Assembly: GCA_947561395.2 (NCBI GenBank)
Contig: OX387183.1
Span: forward strand, 16,605,402 to 16,669,401
Source of the DNA: Buxus sempervirens
Taxonomy: Eukaryota > Streptophyta > Magnoliopsida > Buxales > Buxaceae
Direction: 5' to 3'
Length of the DNA stretch: 64,000 nt
Below the pieces are notes generated by a model, which saw only the letters and a program-made list of their open reading frames with translations, made no database searches and was not told the origin of the DNA. The stretch's first letter is position 1. Each line of letters starts with the position of its first letter. This document shows, in pieces, positions 12,180 to 24,000 of this stretch. The position numbers were made by a program, and so were the translations under genes.

Positions 12180-13750
12180 GTAAGCGGTACAGATTTTTTA
12201 AAATGTAACCCTTTTCTGCAAATAAGATTTTTAATAGATTGTTTTATAAATACCCGGACAAACGTGACCCATATTTATAACTTTCCAATATTTAGTTAAT
12301 TATTTTGCCTTTTATGAAAATAGAATCCTCGTAGCTTTGTTCTTGTAATGGAACGGAAATATAGAGGAGGGTATTTTAATCGTCTCCGATTGCCTCCCGA
12401 CGCTGTCATGTCTGAAAGCTAAAGGAGCTTAATGATCTGTGGTAAATACTCTTTCGTTCTCTTCTTTCTTGGTCGTATCGCTAAATTCTCTCTAAATTTA
12501 CGTAGATTTCTTCCCCTTTGTGTTTCTAATTGCGAATATGTGCGACGCCTGAAAATCAGAAGTTATACGGTCATTCTCTTGTTCTTCGATTTTTTTTGTT
12601 TTCCTTATTTCTTTTACATTTTTTTTTTGAAAACTGATTAATTGGTGTTTGTAGGGGTTTCTCTTGATTTTGGTCATTTTCTTGCAATGATTGAGATAAA
12701 TCCCTAACAATAAGTAATATTCGTTCTTTTATGTTCAGTCTCTCTTGTCTTCGTTGGAAATCAAGGTCGTTTCGCTCTCCTTTCTCGATTAATTTATCAG
12801 GCACTGAATTGTTTGAATGGCCATTTTTAATGGATTGTGTCATTTGGATTTATCTGGAATTGAGGTGTTTTTTGCTTCCCTCGCCTACAGAATATTTGGA
12901 TTTTCGCTTGTTAGTTTCTAGCATTCTGTCATTATCTTGGATGCTTTTTCTTAATTGGACTCTTAAGGTTTTTCTACCCCTCTTCCCCGTTTATTTTTGC
13001 TTATGATCAATATGAGTTCTAAAATTTTTCTTCTTTTTAAATTTTTCATGGCAGACATGCTCTCAGACATTCTGCATTGAATGATTGCATTGATGAAAAT
13101 TGTTTTTCTACCCCCGATAAACCAGAGTTATTATTTTATTATTTTCAATTTAAACATTTACAACTAATGGTAGTTTTGTGGTCGTTGACTTTGGTTATGT
13201 GGTTTAACAATCTGTATTTGAAAAGGAATCAAACTGTTTTGAGTTCTTATTCTATGAGTATGAACCTACAATAAATAGAGGCTAGGGTTCTAACTTCAAT
13301 CAATTAACTAGTTGTTTTACCCATTCTAATCATGGGAACATATTTTTTTATAAATAATATATTATTAAATAATTTAAAATATCTGCTGCAGTGTTAAGCT
13401 AAGTGTTAAATATAGTATTGGGACGTTTTTTAATGGTAATGATACCTGATGCCATTAAATCTTTTATTGGTGGAATTCACTCTTTTACTGGTTTTTTTTT
13501 TTTCATGGGTAAAAGTATCTTATTTTGTACATTGCCTTCTAGAATGGTCATTCCCAAGTAAAGGAAAAGGCTTCTGGAGTAGTTTGAAATTGGTAAATTT
13601 TGGTATAAAGGAAGTCGGTCCAAGGGGGCAAAGGAGAAAGACAATGTCAATAAAAGGTGTTTTCTAATGAAAAGTCAAAAAAAAAAAAAAAAAGATATAA
13701 CTACAAATCCAAGTGCTGGACATAGATGAAAGGACGACACTCGTTTACAC
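12180..13750. other. T-rich intergenic or intron-like sequence
   Basis: The + strand from about 12430 is pyrimidine-rich with runs of T, as plant introns are, and the CTGTG then GTAAAT at about 12440 could be a splice donor of an untranslated first exon. Open frames here have no domain and biased hydrophobic composition. Nothing else was recognised. Confidence 0.3.
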
Positions 13751-13761
13751 ACCCAACCCCC

Positions 13762-14091
13762 TAGGGATGGCAATCAGACGGTTTAAATGGGTAACTTGCC
13801 CTGCCTCGCCCCTAATGGTTAGGGGTTGGTATTGCCAAATTTGGGTTAGGGGAGGATTCGAAAACCTGCCCCAAATCCAACCTATGTCTATAAAAATATT
13901 ATTTTATATGTTTAAAATATTTTATATCATAGATAAAAAATACATATTTAATGAATAAATATATTATTAATATATATACTCTAGTGAAAAATAGATTTTT
14001 TAATGCCACTGGGTCAACCCCAACTTGCCCTATTACCAACCCGATAGGTACAAGTTCGAGTTTTCCAAAACCCACCATGTTGCCATCCCTA
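13762..14091. mobile_element. hAT-like MITE, 330 bp
   Basis: The element begins TAGGGATGGCAA and ends TTGCCATCCCTA, a perfect 12-bp TIR of the type (TAGGG...) used by hAT elements. Internal wording (TTAGGGGTTGG, CAACCCCAACTTGCCC) is self-complementary. No coding capacity is seen. The flanks (CAACCCCC and TCAGTGCC) do not form a clear 8-bp duplication, so the target site has diverged. Confidence 0.7.
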
Positions 14092-14149
14092 TCAGTGCCT
14101 TCGAACTTTCACTCCAAGACACCCTAACGATGCTTTTTGTGGGATTATT

Positions 14150-14400
14150 TCGCTCTTTTACAAATCAAGCGGAATTTTGAGTGGCATGGTCGAAACATAG
14201 CAGCAGGCCAAGCGAAATGGGGAACCACAAGGGCAACACAAAGCAAAATTTCGCTCTATTTGGGCGAAATTTCCTCAAATCCAAAAAAACTCCATTGTTT
14301 GTTTTTTTAGATTTCCCAACATTTTGGCAGCATTTCAGCAGTGTGCCACTAAAATTTAGTTTCGTGCCACCCAGCGACAACAAAACGGTAAACCTTGCTC
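14150..14400. repeat. GC-richer repeat with GCGAAAT words
   Basis: Contains GGCGAAATTTCC, TTTCGTGCCACCC and ends AACGGTAAACCTTGCTCC. The same words and the GTAAACCTTG-type end appear in the elements at 18562-19033 and 27240-28530. The left end was not found, so only membership of the same broad family is inferred. Confidence 0.4.
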
Positions 14401-15140
14401 CGTATAACCCATGTGCACATAATAAATCGCCCACGGGGAAAAAAAGAAGTTACCACTACCTATTGAGTTTATTGGGGGTGTAGATAATCACCCATTAAAA
14501 GTGTTCTATGCCAGAGTTTGGTTAAGTAACCCGATTGTAGTCTAGGGAAGTCCTTGAACACCCTAAACTACCCCATCTAAGGTAGGTTCCCTTTAATTAG
14601 TTTCGACCATTAGTTTAAGGTATGTTGAAGGGCTATAGATTTGATCCAATTTGGAGGTCCACTGATGTAGTTTGAGCCCACAAGTACAATTCCTATTCCA
14701 ATTTTAGCTAACAGGAGGCATACCATAGCTTGGGCTGAGAACATACATAGGTGGATTTGGAATTCAGGCAATTTAGGCCTTTTTTATTTGATTTTTCAGG
14801 GTCTAGCAGCTATGATACAGCAGATACATGTTTTTTTCTTCTAGCCACTACATTACAGCGGCCAAAGGCTTCCCTTTATTTATTCTATTTTATTCTTCCT
14901 TTTCTTGGGTTCAGCGGGTTGCAAAAGGTTTCTCACAATTAGGTACAGTGAACAGGCCAAAGATTACCTGTTCTGGCCCATCAAAACATAGCAATGCACC
15001 TATGCTGCCCACTGTGTTTTTAGTCTGCACTTGTCCGCTTCCAATAAGGAGCCTTCATGCTAATTTTCTCAGGCCGCTGCTGTATAACGGCCACGTGCAG
15101 TAATTTTGAAAAAATGGTTTCTAAGTTTCTTTTAGCTTAG
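14400..15140. other. Intergenic or intron sequence, nothing recognised
   Basis: Several short open frames lie here, but none has a recognisable domain. The end at 15131-15140 (TTTAGCTTAG) is a plausible splice acceptor for the exon that follows. Confidence 0.35.
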
Positions 15141-15334
15141 GTTGGGCTTCTCAAGCATGTTTGAAGCTCCTGACAAATTGATGAGGTGTGCAGAAGTCTC
15201 CAATAAGATTGGGAAGGAGGTTGGTACTCACCTATTCGAGCATATGAGCTGGCAATCTTACCATCCTTCTGATTATGCACGAAAAATGAAAGCAATAATA
15301 TATAAAGTTCTTTCCAAGCCTTTACAAAGCGGTG
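15141..15334 (+). pseudogene. Coding exon of uncertain family, cut by an LTR element
   Basis: After a plausible acceptor (TTTAGCTTAG) the + frame reads about 64 codons without a stop. It includes NKIGKEVGTHLFEHMSWQ and PSDYARKMKAIIYKVLSKP, an amphipathic helical pattern. It weakly resembles the last helix of KIX domains (SDY.RK..) and equally the central domain of TFIIS-like proteins; neither is secure. The frame runs straight into the LTR element inserted at 15335. Past that element (17370 on) it continues only about eight codons to a stop. The exon is therefore disrupted here, whatever it encoded. Confidence 0.35.
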
Positions 15335-15388
15335 TGTCACGGGCTCACAAATTCCCTTGCCTTAACCCGTGCGGCACTTAGACACTCG
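15335..15388 (-). repeat. Remnant of the 3' LTR (terminal 54 bp)
   Basis: Matches 16849-16902 base for base except one position (GGGCTCAC against GGGGTCAC). The match stops at CACTCG, where the internal deletion has its junction. Confidence 0.9.
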
Positions 15389-16804
15389 TGCTACTCCATA
15401 GATGGGCTCCGCTTTCGAGTTTACTGCCTTAAGCCATCCTTGTTCTTCCTTATATTGGAGGCCAAGCCTTTTGGCCTCATTAACTTCAATGAAGTTATGT
15501 GATGCACCTGTGTCTACCAAGGCGCGTGTGTCAAGTGCTCCTACCTTGGCCTTGACGTACATGCGTCCCTTCTTTTCGACTTTTGCTATATTTACCTTAG
15601 CCTTGATGGCATTGAGTAAACGTAGAGATCCCATCTTGATCTCATCTTGTTGGGTCTCCTCCTCATCACCTTGGATTAGGGCTGACAGCTTCGATCTCTT
15701 TGGGCAATCTCTAGCAAAGTGAGGGCCATCACAAAGGAAGCATGTGATTCTAGGTTTGTCACCGAGCTTCCTTTCCTTGTTGAACTTGCTTGCTTTGTGG
15801 AAAGGTGGTTTGTGTCCTTCCTTGGGTTGTCCTGCATTATCTTCCACATTTTCCCCATTGAATTTTTGGAACTTTGGTTTGGAGGACTCACCTTTCTTGA
15901 ATTCTGTTAACGATTCCACAATAGCTATAGCTGATGCAAGATCTGTGGGACTCCGTCGCTGCACTTCAATTTTTGCCCATGATTGTAGACCATCGACGAA
16001 TGTGAAGAGAGACTCCTTCTCAGTCATGTCAGGAATCTCGAGTAGCAACTCAGAGAACTCCTTCACATACTCCCGAATGGTATTCTTGTGGGAGAGACGT
16101 CGTAGCCTGGCCCTTGCTTCATGCTCAGAGTTCTCAGGATAGAATTGCTTTTTAATTTCCCGCTTGAAGTCTTCCCATGTCTCCATAGTGCATACACCAT
16201 GCTTAATATCAGCGTGCCTCCTTCTCCACCATAAAGTAGCCGCATCATCCAAGAAGAGAGGGGCTGTCTTGATCTTCTTGCCTTCCTCATGGACGCCCGT
16301 TGCCTCAAAGTATTGTTCAAGGCTCCATAGGAAGTTGTCAAGCTCCCTTGCATTTCTAGATCCACAATAGCTCTTGGGTCTAGGAATGTCAACCTTAGAA
16401 GAGGAGTGAGAGGTGATCGTACCTTGAGTTATGGCCATTTTGCATAATGACCAATCTCCTCTGATTTCCTTCATTTCTTCTCTAATGGCAGCAATCTCGG
16501 ATCGGACTAAGTCCTTAAGAGCATCCACCTGTGCCTGAACCATCTTGGACACAGCGTTGAGGCCACCTTGCATCTCCCCTTGGAACTCTTCATGCCCATT
16601 CTCGAGTCCCTCGATGCGTTGGTCCATCATCTCAACCTTGTCCTGGCTATCTGCCATGGCTAGCTCCACCCTAGCAAGCCTTGCTTCCATGGTAGACAGG
16701 ATGTCCCTTGACTTATCCTTCCGTACCTTGCCAACATTAGGATTTTCCTTCTCTCGTCCCGAGCATTCGACACCAATGTTGGTGACTTCCGAAGTGTTTG
16801 CCAT
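15362..16804 (-). CDS. Retrotransposon gag-protease polyprotein, truncated
   Basis: The 480-codon frame has a charged, coiled-coil-like N-terminal third. A retrotransposon gag (capsid) domain at about 170-290 carries ATLWWRRRHAD and WEDFKREIKKQFYPENSE. A zinc knuckle of CX2CX3HX4C spacing lies at 355-367, and a retropepsin start with the catalytic DTGA at 431-434. Gag packages the element RNA and the protease matures it. The frame is open and looks undamaged up to the deletion; its final residues (about SVSKCRTG) come from the remnant 3' LTR, which supplies the stop. The polymerase half is lost. ATG at 16804 is the first Met after the primer-binding site. Confidence 0.92.
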   Translation of the reverse strand: MANTSEVTNIGVECSGREKENPNVGKVRKDKSRDILSTMEARLARVELAMADSQDKVEMMDQRIEGLENGHEEFQGEMQGGLNAVSKMVQAQVDALKDLVRSEIAAIREEMKEIRGDWSLCKMAITQGTITSHSSSKVDIPRPKSYCGSRNARELDNFLWSLEQYFEATGVHEEGKKIKTAPLFLDDAATLWWRRRHADIKHGVCTMETWEDFKREIKKQFYPENSEHEARARLRRLSHKNTIREYVKEFSELLLEIPDMTEKESLFTFVDGLQSWAKIEVQRRSPTDLASAIAIVESLTEFKKGESSKPKFQKFNGENVEDNAGQPKEGHKPPFHKASKFNKERKLGDKPRITCFLCDGPHFARDCPKRSKLSALIQGDEEETQQDEIKMGSLRLLNAIKAKVNIAKVEKKGRMYVKAKVGALDTRALVDTGASHNFIEVNEAKRLGLQYKEEQGWLKAVNSKAEPIYGVARVSKCRTG

Positions 16805-16834
16805 ACTATCGCCTTCTTGAGAACTCGAACCAAG

Positions 16835-16848
16835 GCTCCGATACCAAC
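16835..16848 (-). other. Primer-binding site, initiator tRNA-Met type
   Basis: Directly inside the 5' LTR the minus strand reads GTTGGTATCGGAGC, one mismatch from the usual TGGTATCAGAGC complement of plant initiator Met tRNA. Confidence 0.88.
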
Positions 16849-17365
16849 TGTCACGGGGTCACAAATTCCCTTGCCTTAACCCGTGCGGCACTTAGACACT
16901 CGACCCTTTCGACGTGCTAAGTAAGCCTAAACCAACAAGAAAGATTCTCAAGAGAGGGAGAGAGGAACACTAGGAGAACTTGTATTTCACTCAATGATTC
17001 CTTGATGATTTCAGGATGGTTACAAATGAGGGCTCTACCCCTTTATATAGGCCCTCCACCTCCTCAATGGACGGTGGGGATTACAACTATCCAATGGTGG
17101 GGATTAACCCTCTAGAATTCTCTAGGTAAAGTATCTACACAAGGCTTCTTCTAGAAGCTTCTCTCATCTTCTAGAGAACCTTCTAGAGAATACCCACTTC
17201 TCTTGGAGAAGCTTCCCTCCTCTTCTAGAGAACACTACACTCCTCTTGTATTTACACTTATGTAGAGTTCCCTAGAAGCTTCTAGAAATCTCTAGGCACC
17301 ACTTCCATCATCCAAATGTGCATCCGTGGGGTGCTTAGCGTGCTCCAACTTGGCGGGTCGTGACA
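16849..17365 (-). repeat. 5' LTR, 517 bp
   Basis: Starts TGTCACGACCCGCC on the minus strand and ends GTGACCCCGTGACA, so it is bounded by a 6-bp inverted repeat TGTCAC/GTGACA. Contains repeated TCTAGAGAA and AGAAGCTTC words and the box CTATATAAAGG on the minus strand (about 17049-17039), a likely TATA box. Confidence 0.88.
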
Positions 17366-17369
17366 GGTG

Positions 17370-18560
17370 GATGGGGAATAGGGAATATCAAACAATGAGA
17401 AACCTAAAACAATCCCAAAATGTGCTTGCCATCTATGATATTGTTCTTGTTGGAATGAGATTATTGTTTGGGCTCTCTTACAATACTCGATATGTCCTTC
17501 CACATTTCATAATCGGAGGTTCCTGTATGAAGTGGGAGCCAGGGCTTGAGCTTTTTAATGGAGCTCCAAGGTGGCTTGAGCAGTTCCTTCTTCAAGAGCA
17601 ATGATATGATGGTATAAGGGGAGAGATGTCTTTTGAAAGAGGAGAAAATGAAATAGAAGAGGGATTAGGTTAGGCTTGAAAGGGAAAGAAAGGTTTCGGG
17701 CGATATCAGGTTGCTGAAAATGCCAAAAGTCCCTTACTGGGGCAATCAAGCAAGATTCTATAGTGTTTTTTGATTTGGCCGTTGAACCTGAGAAACCAAG
17801 GCAAATTTTTTTTTAGCCCCAGTGAAAGCAACCAAGCTTAATTTTCTTCTAGCCCCTCAGTGAGAGCGGCCAGATACAAATCATTTCTCATTAGCTACTG
17901 TTTTGTGCTCTACTGGTTTGCAGAGTATGTGGCCAATCAGAAGATGACACATGTCAATTCATTAGGTTTGTTGACACATGTCTAAATAAATTGACTGTTT
18001 TGTTGTTTTTTTCCAAAATTGATCGTTACTGTGTCTGTTTATCTGGATTTGTTTCTGAAGTTCAGTGCTCGGATCTGTGAAGTTTTGAATAATCCTTTTG
18101 ATTTTATTGTGGATCTTCAATATTGGACCAATTTGCTTTGATGCAGATCTTTGAATCTCAGCTCAATTTGGAGCATGTTCTTCTATTTCATTAACAATTA
18201 GCTTACATAAATCAAATAATTAAAACACAAAATAATTAAATAAATTCTAGAGAGAGTTTTCATGAGAGAAGGTGTGGGACCCAAAAGGACTATTAGGGAA
18301 AGGAGAAGGGTGTCCATGTGGAGGAGAAAGGGGCTGGGGTTTTAGGCTCCTTCTTTACTATATATATACACTAGATAAATAAAATGCCTTATCCAACTAA
18401 TTGGGTTCAGTAACATGAATCTTATTTCTGACTTTCTTCAATCCCAATCTATTGAAGACATATAGGATATGACTCTCATTTTTCAAATATGGAAGAATAT
18501 CATTAAACCCCAGTTTTAGCCTCATGGAAATCACCTAGAAGAATATTCATTATTGCTCCC
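17370..18560. other. Intergenic or intron sequence, nothing recognised
   Basis: An open + strand stretch around 17430-17600 has no recognisable domain. The rest is AT-rich. Confidence 0.3.
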
Positions 18561-18561
18561 A

Positions 18562-19033
18562 GTCAAGGATCGACTTTTCGGTGCCGCCTGGCGCGCTGCC
18601 AAGCGGCCAAAACGGTTTGCCAGCGAGATGCTGGCGAAATGCTAGCAAAAAGGGCCGAAAAGGCCTTTTTAGCGAAATTGGCGGCATGCCGGCGAAATGC
18701 CATTTTTTGCAGAAAAAAACATAAATAAGTTAAAATATATATAATAGACATGATTCTATACAATTTATATTCGAAAAATAGATAGAATAAGGAAGTATTT
18801 TATCTAATTTATGAACAAATACAAGCACATGAACATAAACAATTACAAGGCTACAACTACAAGCACATTAGACCAATTTAGCGAAATTAGAGAAATTCTA
18901 GTGAAATTGGCAAAATGTTGGCAAAATTAGCGAAATTAGTGCCACGCCGGCAGCACCCCAGCGAAATGCTGGGGATACCATTTCAGAGTCATTTTTCGTG
19001 CCGCTAAGGGCACGAAAAGCGAAATGTCAAACC
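18562..19033. mobile_element. TIR element with GC-rich ends, about 470 bp
   Basis: The 9-bp direct repeat TTGCTCCCA lies on both sides (18553-18561 and 19034-19042). The left end (GTCAAGGATCGACTTTTCG) is an imperfect inverse of the right end (CGAAATGTCAAACC). Both arms carry GCGAAAT, GGCATGCCGGCGAAAT and TGCCGGCAGCACC words, and the middle is AT-rich. A 9-bp duplication suggests a Mutator-type element. No transposase is present. Confidence 0.65.
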
Positions 19034-19329
19034 TTGCTCCCAATGTTAATGATGGGATCAAATCCAAGTTCCATTTGTCAGACTTTTAACTTTTTATCAG
19101 AGAATGATTTATTATAAATTGCATATCCTAAGATTTAATTTAATGGTTTTGATTAGGGACACCTAATCTTCTTCAACGGGTAAGAAAAGAATGCTAGTAG
19201 GTGTTATTGTATTACAATTTTTAAATTGATAACCAAAATTACCATGTTCAAAATATTCACATGTTTTTCTGGGTGCTTTGGTGAGCGTACATTGCTTCTC
19301 CATCTTCAAGATTTGAAAAATATGTTTCG

Positions 19330-20440
19330 ACCCCAATACACCTAGAGGAGGAGTGAATAGGTGTAACAATGTGGAATTAAAATTTTCTATTAGTAAAAAA
19401 CAAGTTAATGATTAATAAGCATGTACAAGTCTTCAAACAATCAATAGCCGACCACAAATTGCAAATATGAAGATAAAAGTGGATAATTAAATCAATACAA
19501 GACATATGGTGACGAAGGGAAAACTCAAATAGAACTCTCTATGAGAAAAACCCTTCGGGCTGTCAGGTGCCACCTCAAGGATATCACTAAGAGAAGATAA
19601 ATTACATACCGTGGTTCAACCAACGGACAAAAGACTCTGACACTCACAAACTCAAGTATCTAAAAAACTCTTCAAATTTGCTGCACAACAACACTTTGGA
19701 ACTCTTAAGGTCCTCTCAATGATCAGCCAAACGAACTCAGTCAACATCCATAGGAACTCCCATGTGCAATCTCCTCATCCCGAAACTCTAAGGTAGAAGA
19801 AGAAAGAAAATAAGGATTGATGACTCAAAAGAAGAAAAACATGAAGATATGGTGTAGGGCTTCAACAAAGAAGAAATCTCCTCTTTAAGAGAAAAAGAGG
19901 TTTAGGGCTTCAAAAAATTCTGAATGCTGGTGTATGAACGAACCTTAATCCTACTTATAGGTTCCCCAAGAGTTTTGGTAAGAAAATGAATCAAAAATAG
20001 GATTTTTAAGAATTTTCGGAGGTTGACGCTCAAATTCGGGACACGCGCAAGACGAGCATCAAGATATGACTTACGAAGGCTTCTCTTGCCCTCAACTTGC
20101 CCAAGCCTCAGGTCCCACACCATGGGCTATATAATTTCACGCTCAAGCTTTGTACTAGGGCGCAACTTGCCTAAGCTCTCTGATTGCAAGTGACATAAAA
20201 ATAATCCAATACAACACATGTCCCTCGCATGAGCTTGGGACGACTGCAAACCTCGAACATGTGCAATACTTCCATGCTCGAGCTTGGGGCGAGGGGCAGA
20301 TAAGTGCCAGGCCTAATTTTTATCAGATCAACTCCATTATTGGTCAAATTCAACACACAAACACTTTGACTTGTTCTAAACACTGTAAACACACTTTTGG
20401 CATGAAATTAAGCCAAAACAACCTACTATAACCTAACAAG
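19330..20440. repeat. Probable decayed retroelement sequence
   Basis: Wording such as ACACCTAGAGGAGGAGTGAATAGGTG, GAGAAAAACCCTTCGGGC and repeated GCTTGGGGCGA/CTCAAGCTT is familiar from dispersed plant retroelements. No gag or pol domain and no paired ends are visible. Confidence 0.3.
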
Positions 20441-21040
20441 ATCTTTTATTTGGCAGCTGCTAAAGCTTGTAAGTTGTCTTAGTTTTGCTCTTGGAAATTG
20501 GATTTGCAAGGAGAAGAAGGAAGAGGGAAAATAATGTGGAGAGGGGATAAAAAAAAATTATCATTTGTGTGTTTTTTACTTATGGCCACTTATGCTAATT
20601 ATGCATCAAATCAACTATTCACTGAAATCCCTTATACCATATTGCTATATACAACCATGTCTGAATACTGGTCTGGATCGGTTTTGAGTTCATGCCAAAT
20701 TGGTCAAGCATCAGATAACATTGGGGGTAGTCACATTTAGTTAGTTTTAATAGGAATAATAACACCTGCACGTAATTAGTGTGTTTTGAATTGCTAATAT
20801 CTTCATGGCATGTCTTTTCTAAAATTGAAATGTCCATGTTTCTAGTTCCTATAAAAAAAGGAATTTCATGAAGAACCTAAGATTGGTGGAAGTTATACAT
20901 ATAAAGTTATTGAACTCTGCCTTTGTGTTAACTGTTTTCGTGTCAAACGTGCTGCAGTATATGTTCACTATATTAGTTGTTTCTTTGTCAGTTATTTCTA
21001 ACTTCATGATAGGAATATTTTTTCTTTCCCCTTCTTGTAG
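20440..21040. other. Intergenic or upstream intron, nothing recognised
   Basis: Short open frames without domains. A TTCTTGTAG acceptor-like site at 21032-21040 precedes the next coding piece, so an upstream exon is possible. Confidence 0.3.
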
Positions 21041-21050
21041 TGTACAATTT

Positions 21051-24000
21051 ATGGCGAGGATGAAGACAAGAATAACTGACTTGCACTTTGATCTGCTAAG
21101 AGAGATCATGATTTGTCTTGCTAGATCGTCAGATGGAGCTACAAATATTGCAAGGGCAGCATCTGCGTAAGACTTTCAGAATTGGCCATTGATCTAGACT
21201 CGTTGTAAAATGATTCCATTGTTGAACACATTATTATGTTTTCATTTACTATTGACTGTTTTAAAACATTTCTCTGATGACCTCATTTTGTTAGCACACT
21301 TCACATGGAGAGTGATGAGTTTGCTTTACTGTCTATGAATATTAATGTTACATGGACTAAGTTTTGGGTGTTGGGTGCAACTCTGTCTAGTTATTAGACT
21401 CTTCTCATTCTTTTATCACATAATACAGACACTTGGCCCATTTAATATATTTTTTGAACTTATTTATACTAAATATTACTAAAATGTGATACTATATATA
21501 CGTAATATCGATTTCTACTCATTTTAAATTTTGTAATTGAGAAAAGAATGAAAATAAATGAGAAATTTCTTTAAAATGGTGGATGTATCTGTTGAAATAG
21601 AAACTAAGGATCCAATGTGGATTCTGTGCTCATATGATATCATGTTAGAACGGTTTAATAGAAGTACTTCGGTGCAAGTAAAAGAGTCTATGTAACCTGG
21701 ATAAGTATGATACAATTATTATTTTTCCAGCACTCTTACCATTAGTTGTGTTTGGATCGTTGTCTTCTTTATTGCTAGAGAAATGGTAATGTTTGGAAGA
21801 TCTCAGTCAGTGGATGCAGGAGATTCTAGAAAGCCTCTAAATAAATCCTACGAGCTGTCCTAATAATTGAATTTGTTGTTTTAAATAGTTCATAATTTCA
21901 GCATTAAAAAAGTTCTATTTTCAGCCTTAGGAAAGTTTCTGTTTTAAATAACTTCCTATTTTAATATTAAGAAAGTTTATATTTCCTATTTCAGCTTTAG
22001 GAAAGTTTCCAAAGTTTCCTTATTCAACATTAGAAGGCTTCTAATACCTCGTTAAGGAAATCTTTGTAACTTCTACAAAAGGGAAACAGCTGCATAATTG
22101 AAGGCAAAGAACTACTCAGCAAGCTAATAATTTAATAAGAGAGATTATTTAGAGTTTTTGCTCAAGGAGAGAGGCCAAGATCTTGGGGGTTGCACTTCCT
22201 TCCCTGTGGTCTTGCTCTTGGAGTTTTTCATTCCACAATTCCTAGGTTGTTGTTTTTTCATTTTATAGCAGCTTAAGAATTTAATCGAAGAAGTTTGAAG
22301 CTATATCAGTTATCAATATAAAAGGTTAGAACAGTTCTACCATCTCTAATCCGTCATGACTACAAGAATCGGGGTGTCTTCTAGTGTTGAAGGAGGCACT
22401 ACTAGCAAGACACAAGCTGATCCAATACTCGTGATGATGGAGATGTTGTAGAAACTTAAATCCAGATTCGATGCAAGGACAGATGATAAAAACAAATGTC
22501 TATAAAGCCAACAAAGGGGCCTTGAAACCATCATCTAATGCACTGTTTGCTTGTGGAAGGCAATGTTTGATTCAAAGAATGAAGTATACACTAATGGTGA
22601 TTCGAAAGATATTAATTTGCAACCTGTTTACCCAAGGAATGAAAGGCTTCATTCTGATCAGCCCAAAAATGAGCCTGTGGATTGCAGCAATCATGATTAC
22701 ATGATTGGAACACCTATGAGGAATGAGAGGGGTCCTTATCGAGCCTATAATAAGCACCAAGAGGTCAGATTTGACCACATGCCAGATTTTCTTGATTTTT
22801 CCAGCAGGCATGTCATACTTCAAGTCCCAGATTTTTATGGGAAGGTAGAACATTTTGTCTTTAATGATTGGTTTAGTGCAATTGAAGGTTTTTTTTTTCA
22901 TTGTTTGTGATTTTCAGCAAGTCAAAAATTCTAGTTCATGTCCATGATATTGAAGAGAGAAGCTTAAGTATGGTGGCAAAACATTGAGGAGCAATATTAT
23001 TAAATGGGATTTATTGTTGCCGCATGCAGAGTTCCCTTACAACAACTCTATTAATAGGCGCACGGGGATGACACCATTAGAACTTGTTGCTGGCGGCAAA
23101 TCACTAGCACCTATTGATTTGGTCCCTTTTTCCAATCAACACCGAAGTTAGCTAGATTGCAGAGGACTTCTTATGCCACATGCAGTCGATACATGACAAC
23201 GTAAGGAAGAAGATTGCTTTGAGTAATGAAATCTAGGAGGTAGACTTTGAGGTTGAGAAATAGTAATGATCCACTTGAGGCTAGAAAGATTTTCAAGAGG
23301 AACCTTGCACAAGTTGCAATCTAAACATGTGGGACCTTATAAAATACTGAAGAAGTTAGGTTCAAATGCCTACTTGTTGGAGTTACCTGATGGTATGCAA
23401 ATCAGCCTAATCTTTAATATGACAAACCTTACAAATTATTATGGAGATGATGGTATTTCAACAAGCACATCACAACTACGAGTTCCAATTTTTCAGCAAT
23501 AGGCGGAAGAATTTGAATATATCTTGGACAATCAAATTGTTATTACTTGCAAAGGTGGTTATCAAGTCTCTGGTGAAGTGAAAAGGACATCCAGTGTTAG
23601 ATTGTTCATGGATCACTATACTAAGGTTGCAACGTCTAGCTTGTGGCCTTTATGAGTGGTAAATTTCCTTGTACTCATTGAAGTTGAGTATTTGAATGGA
23701 AGAAAAAGTCAATGTAGGAGATTCTAGAAACCTAAAAATAAATTCTATGAGCTGCCCTAATAGTTAAAGTTTTTGTTTTAAATAGTTCCTGATGTCAGCA
23801 TTAGAAAAGTTTCTATTTTCAGCCTTAGGGGAGTTTCTGTCTTAATTTATCCCTTTCACGAAATCTTTGTAACCTTTGTAAAAGGGGAACAGCTACATAA
23901 TTGAAGGCAGAGAATTATTCAGCAAACCAATTGTTAAGAAGATAAATTCCTTAGAGTTTTCACTCAAGGTGAGAGGCCAAGGGCTTGGGAGATGCGATTT

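Larger units (their letters stand above)
15335..17365 (-). mobile_element. Ty3-like LTR retrotransposon, internally deleted
   Basis: Minus-strand order: 5' LTR (17365-16849), primer-binding site, gag-protease frame, then only the last 54 bases of a 3' LTR (15388-15335). Both outer ends are TGTCAC/GTGACA. The 4-bp GGTG flanks the element on each side (15331-15334 and 17366-17369). Reverse transcriptase, RNase H, integrase and most of the 3' LTR are gone, so the copy cannot move by itself. The two LTR ends differ by one base in the shared 54 bases, suggesting a fairly young insertion. Confidence 0.9.

Noticed and set aside
15402-16820. Several + strand open frames of 60-130 codons
   Set aside because: All are antisense to the gag-protease frame.
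20868-21050. Hydrophobic N-terminal extension of the F-box-like exon
   Set aside because: The sequence before 21041 is T-rich and ends with an acceptor-like TTCTTGTAG, so it reads as intron rather than a signal peptide.
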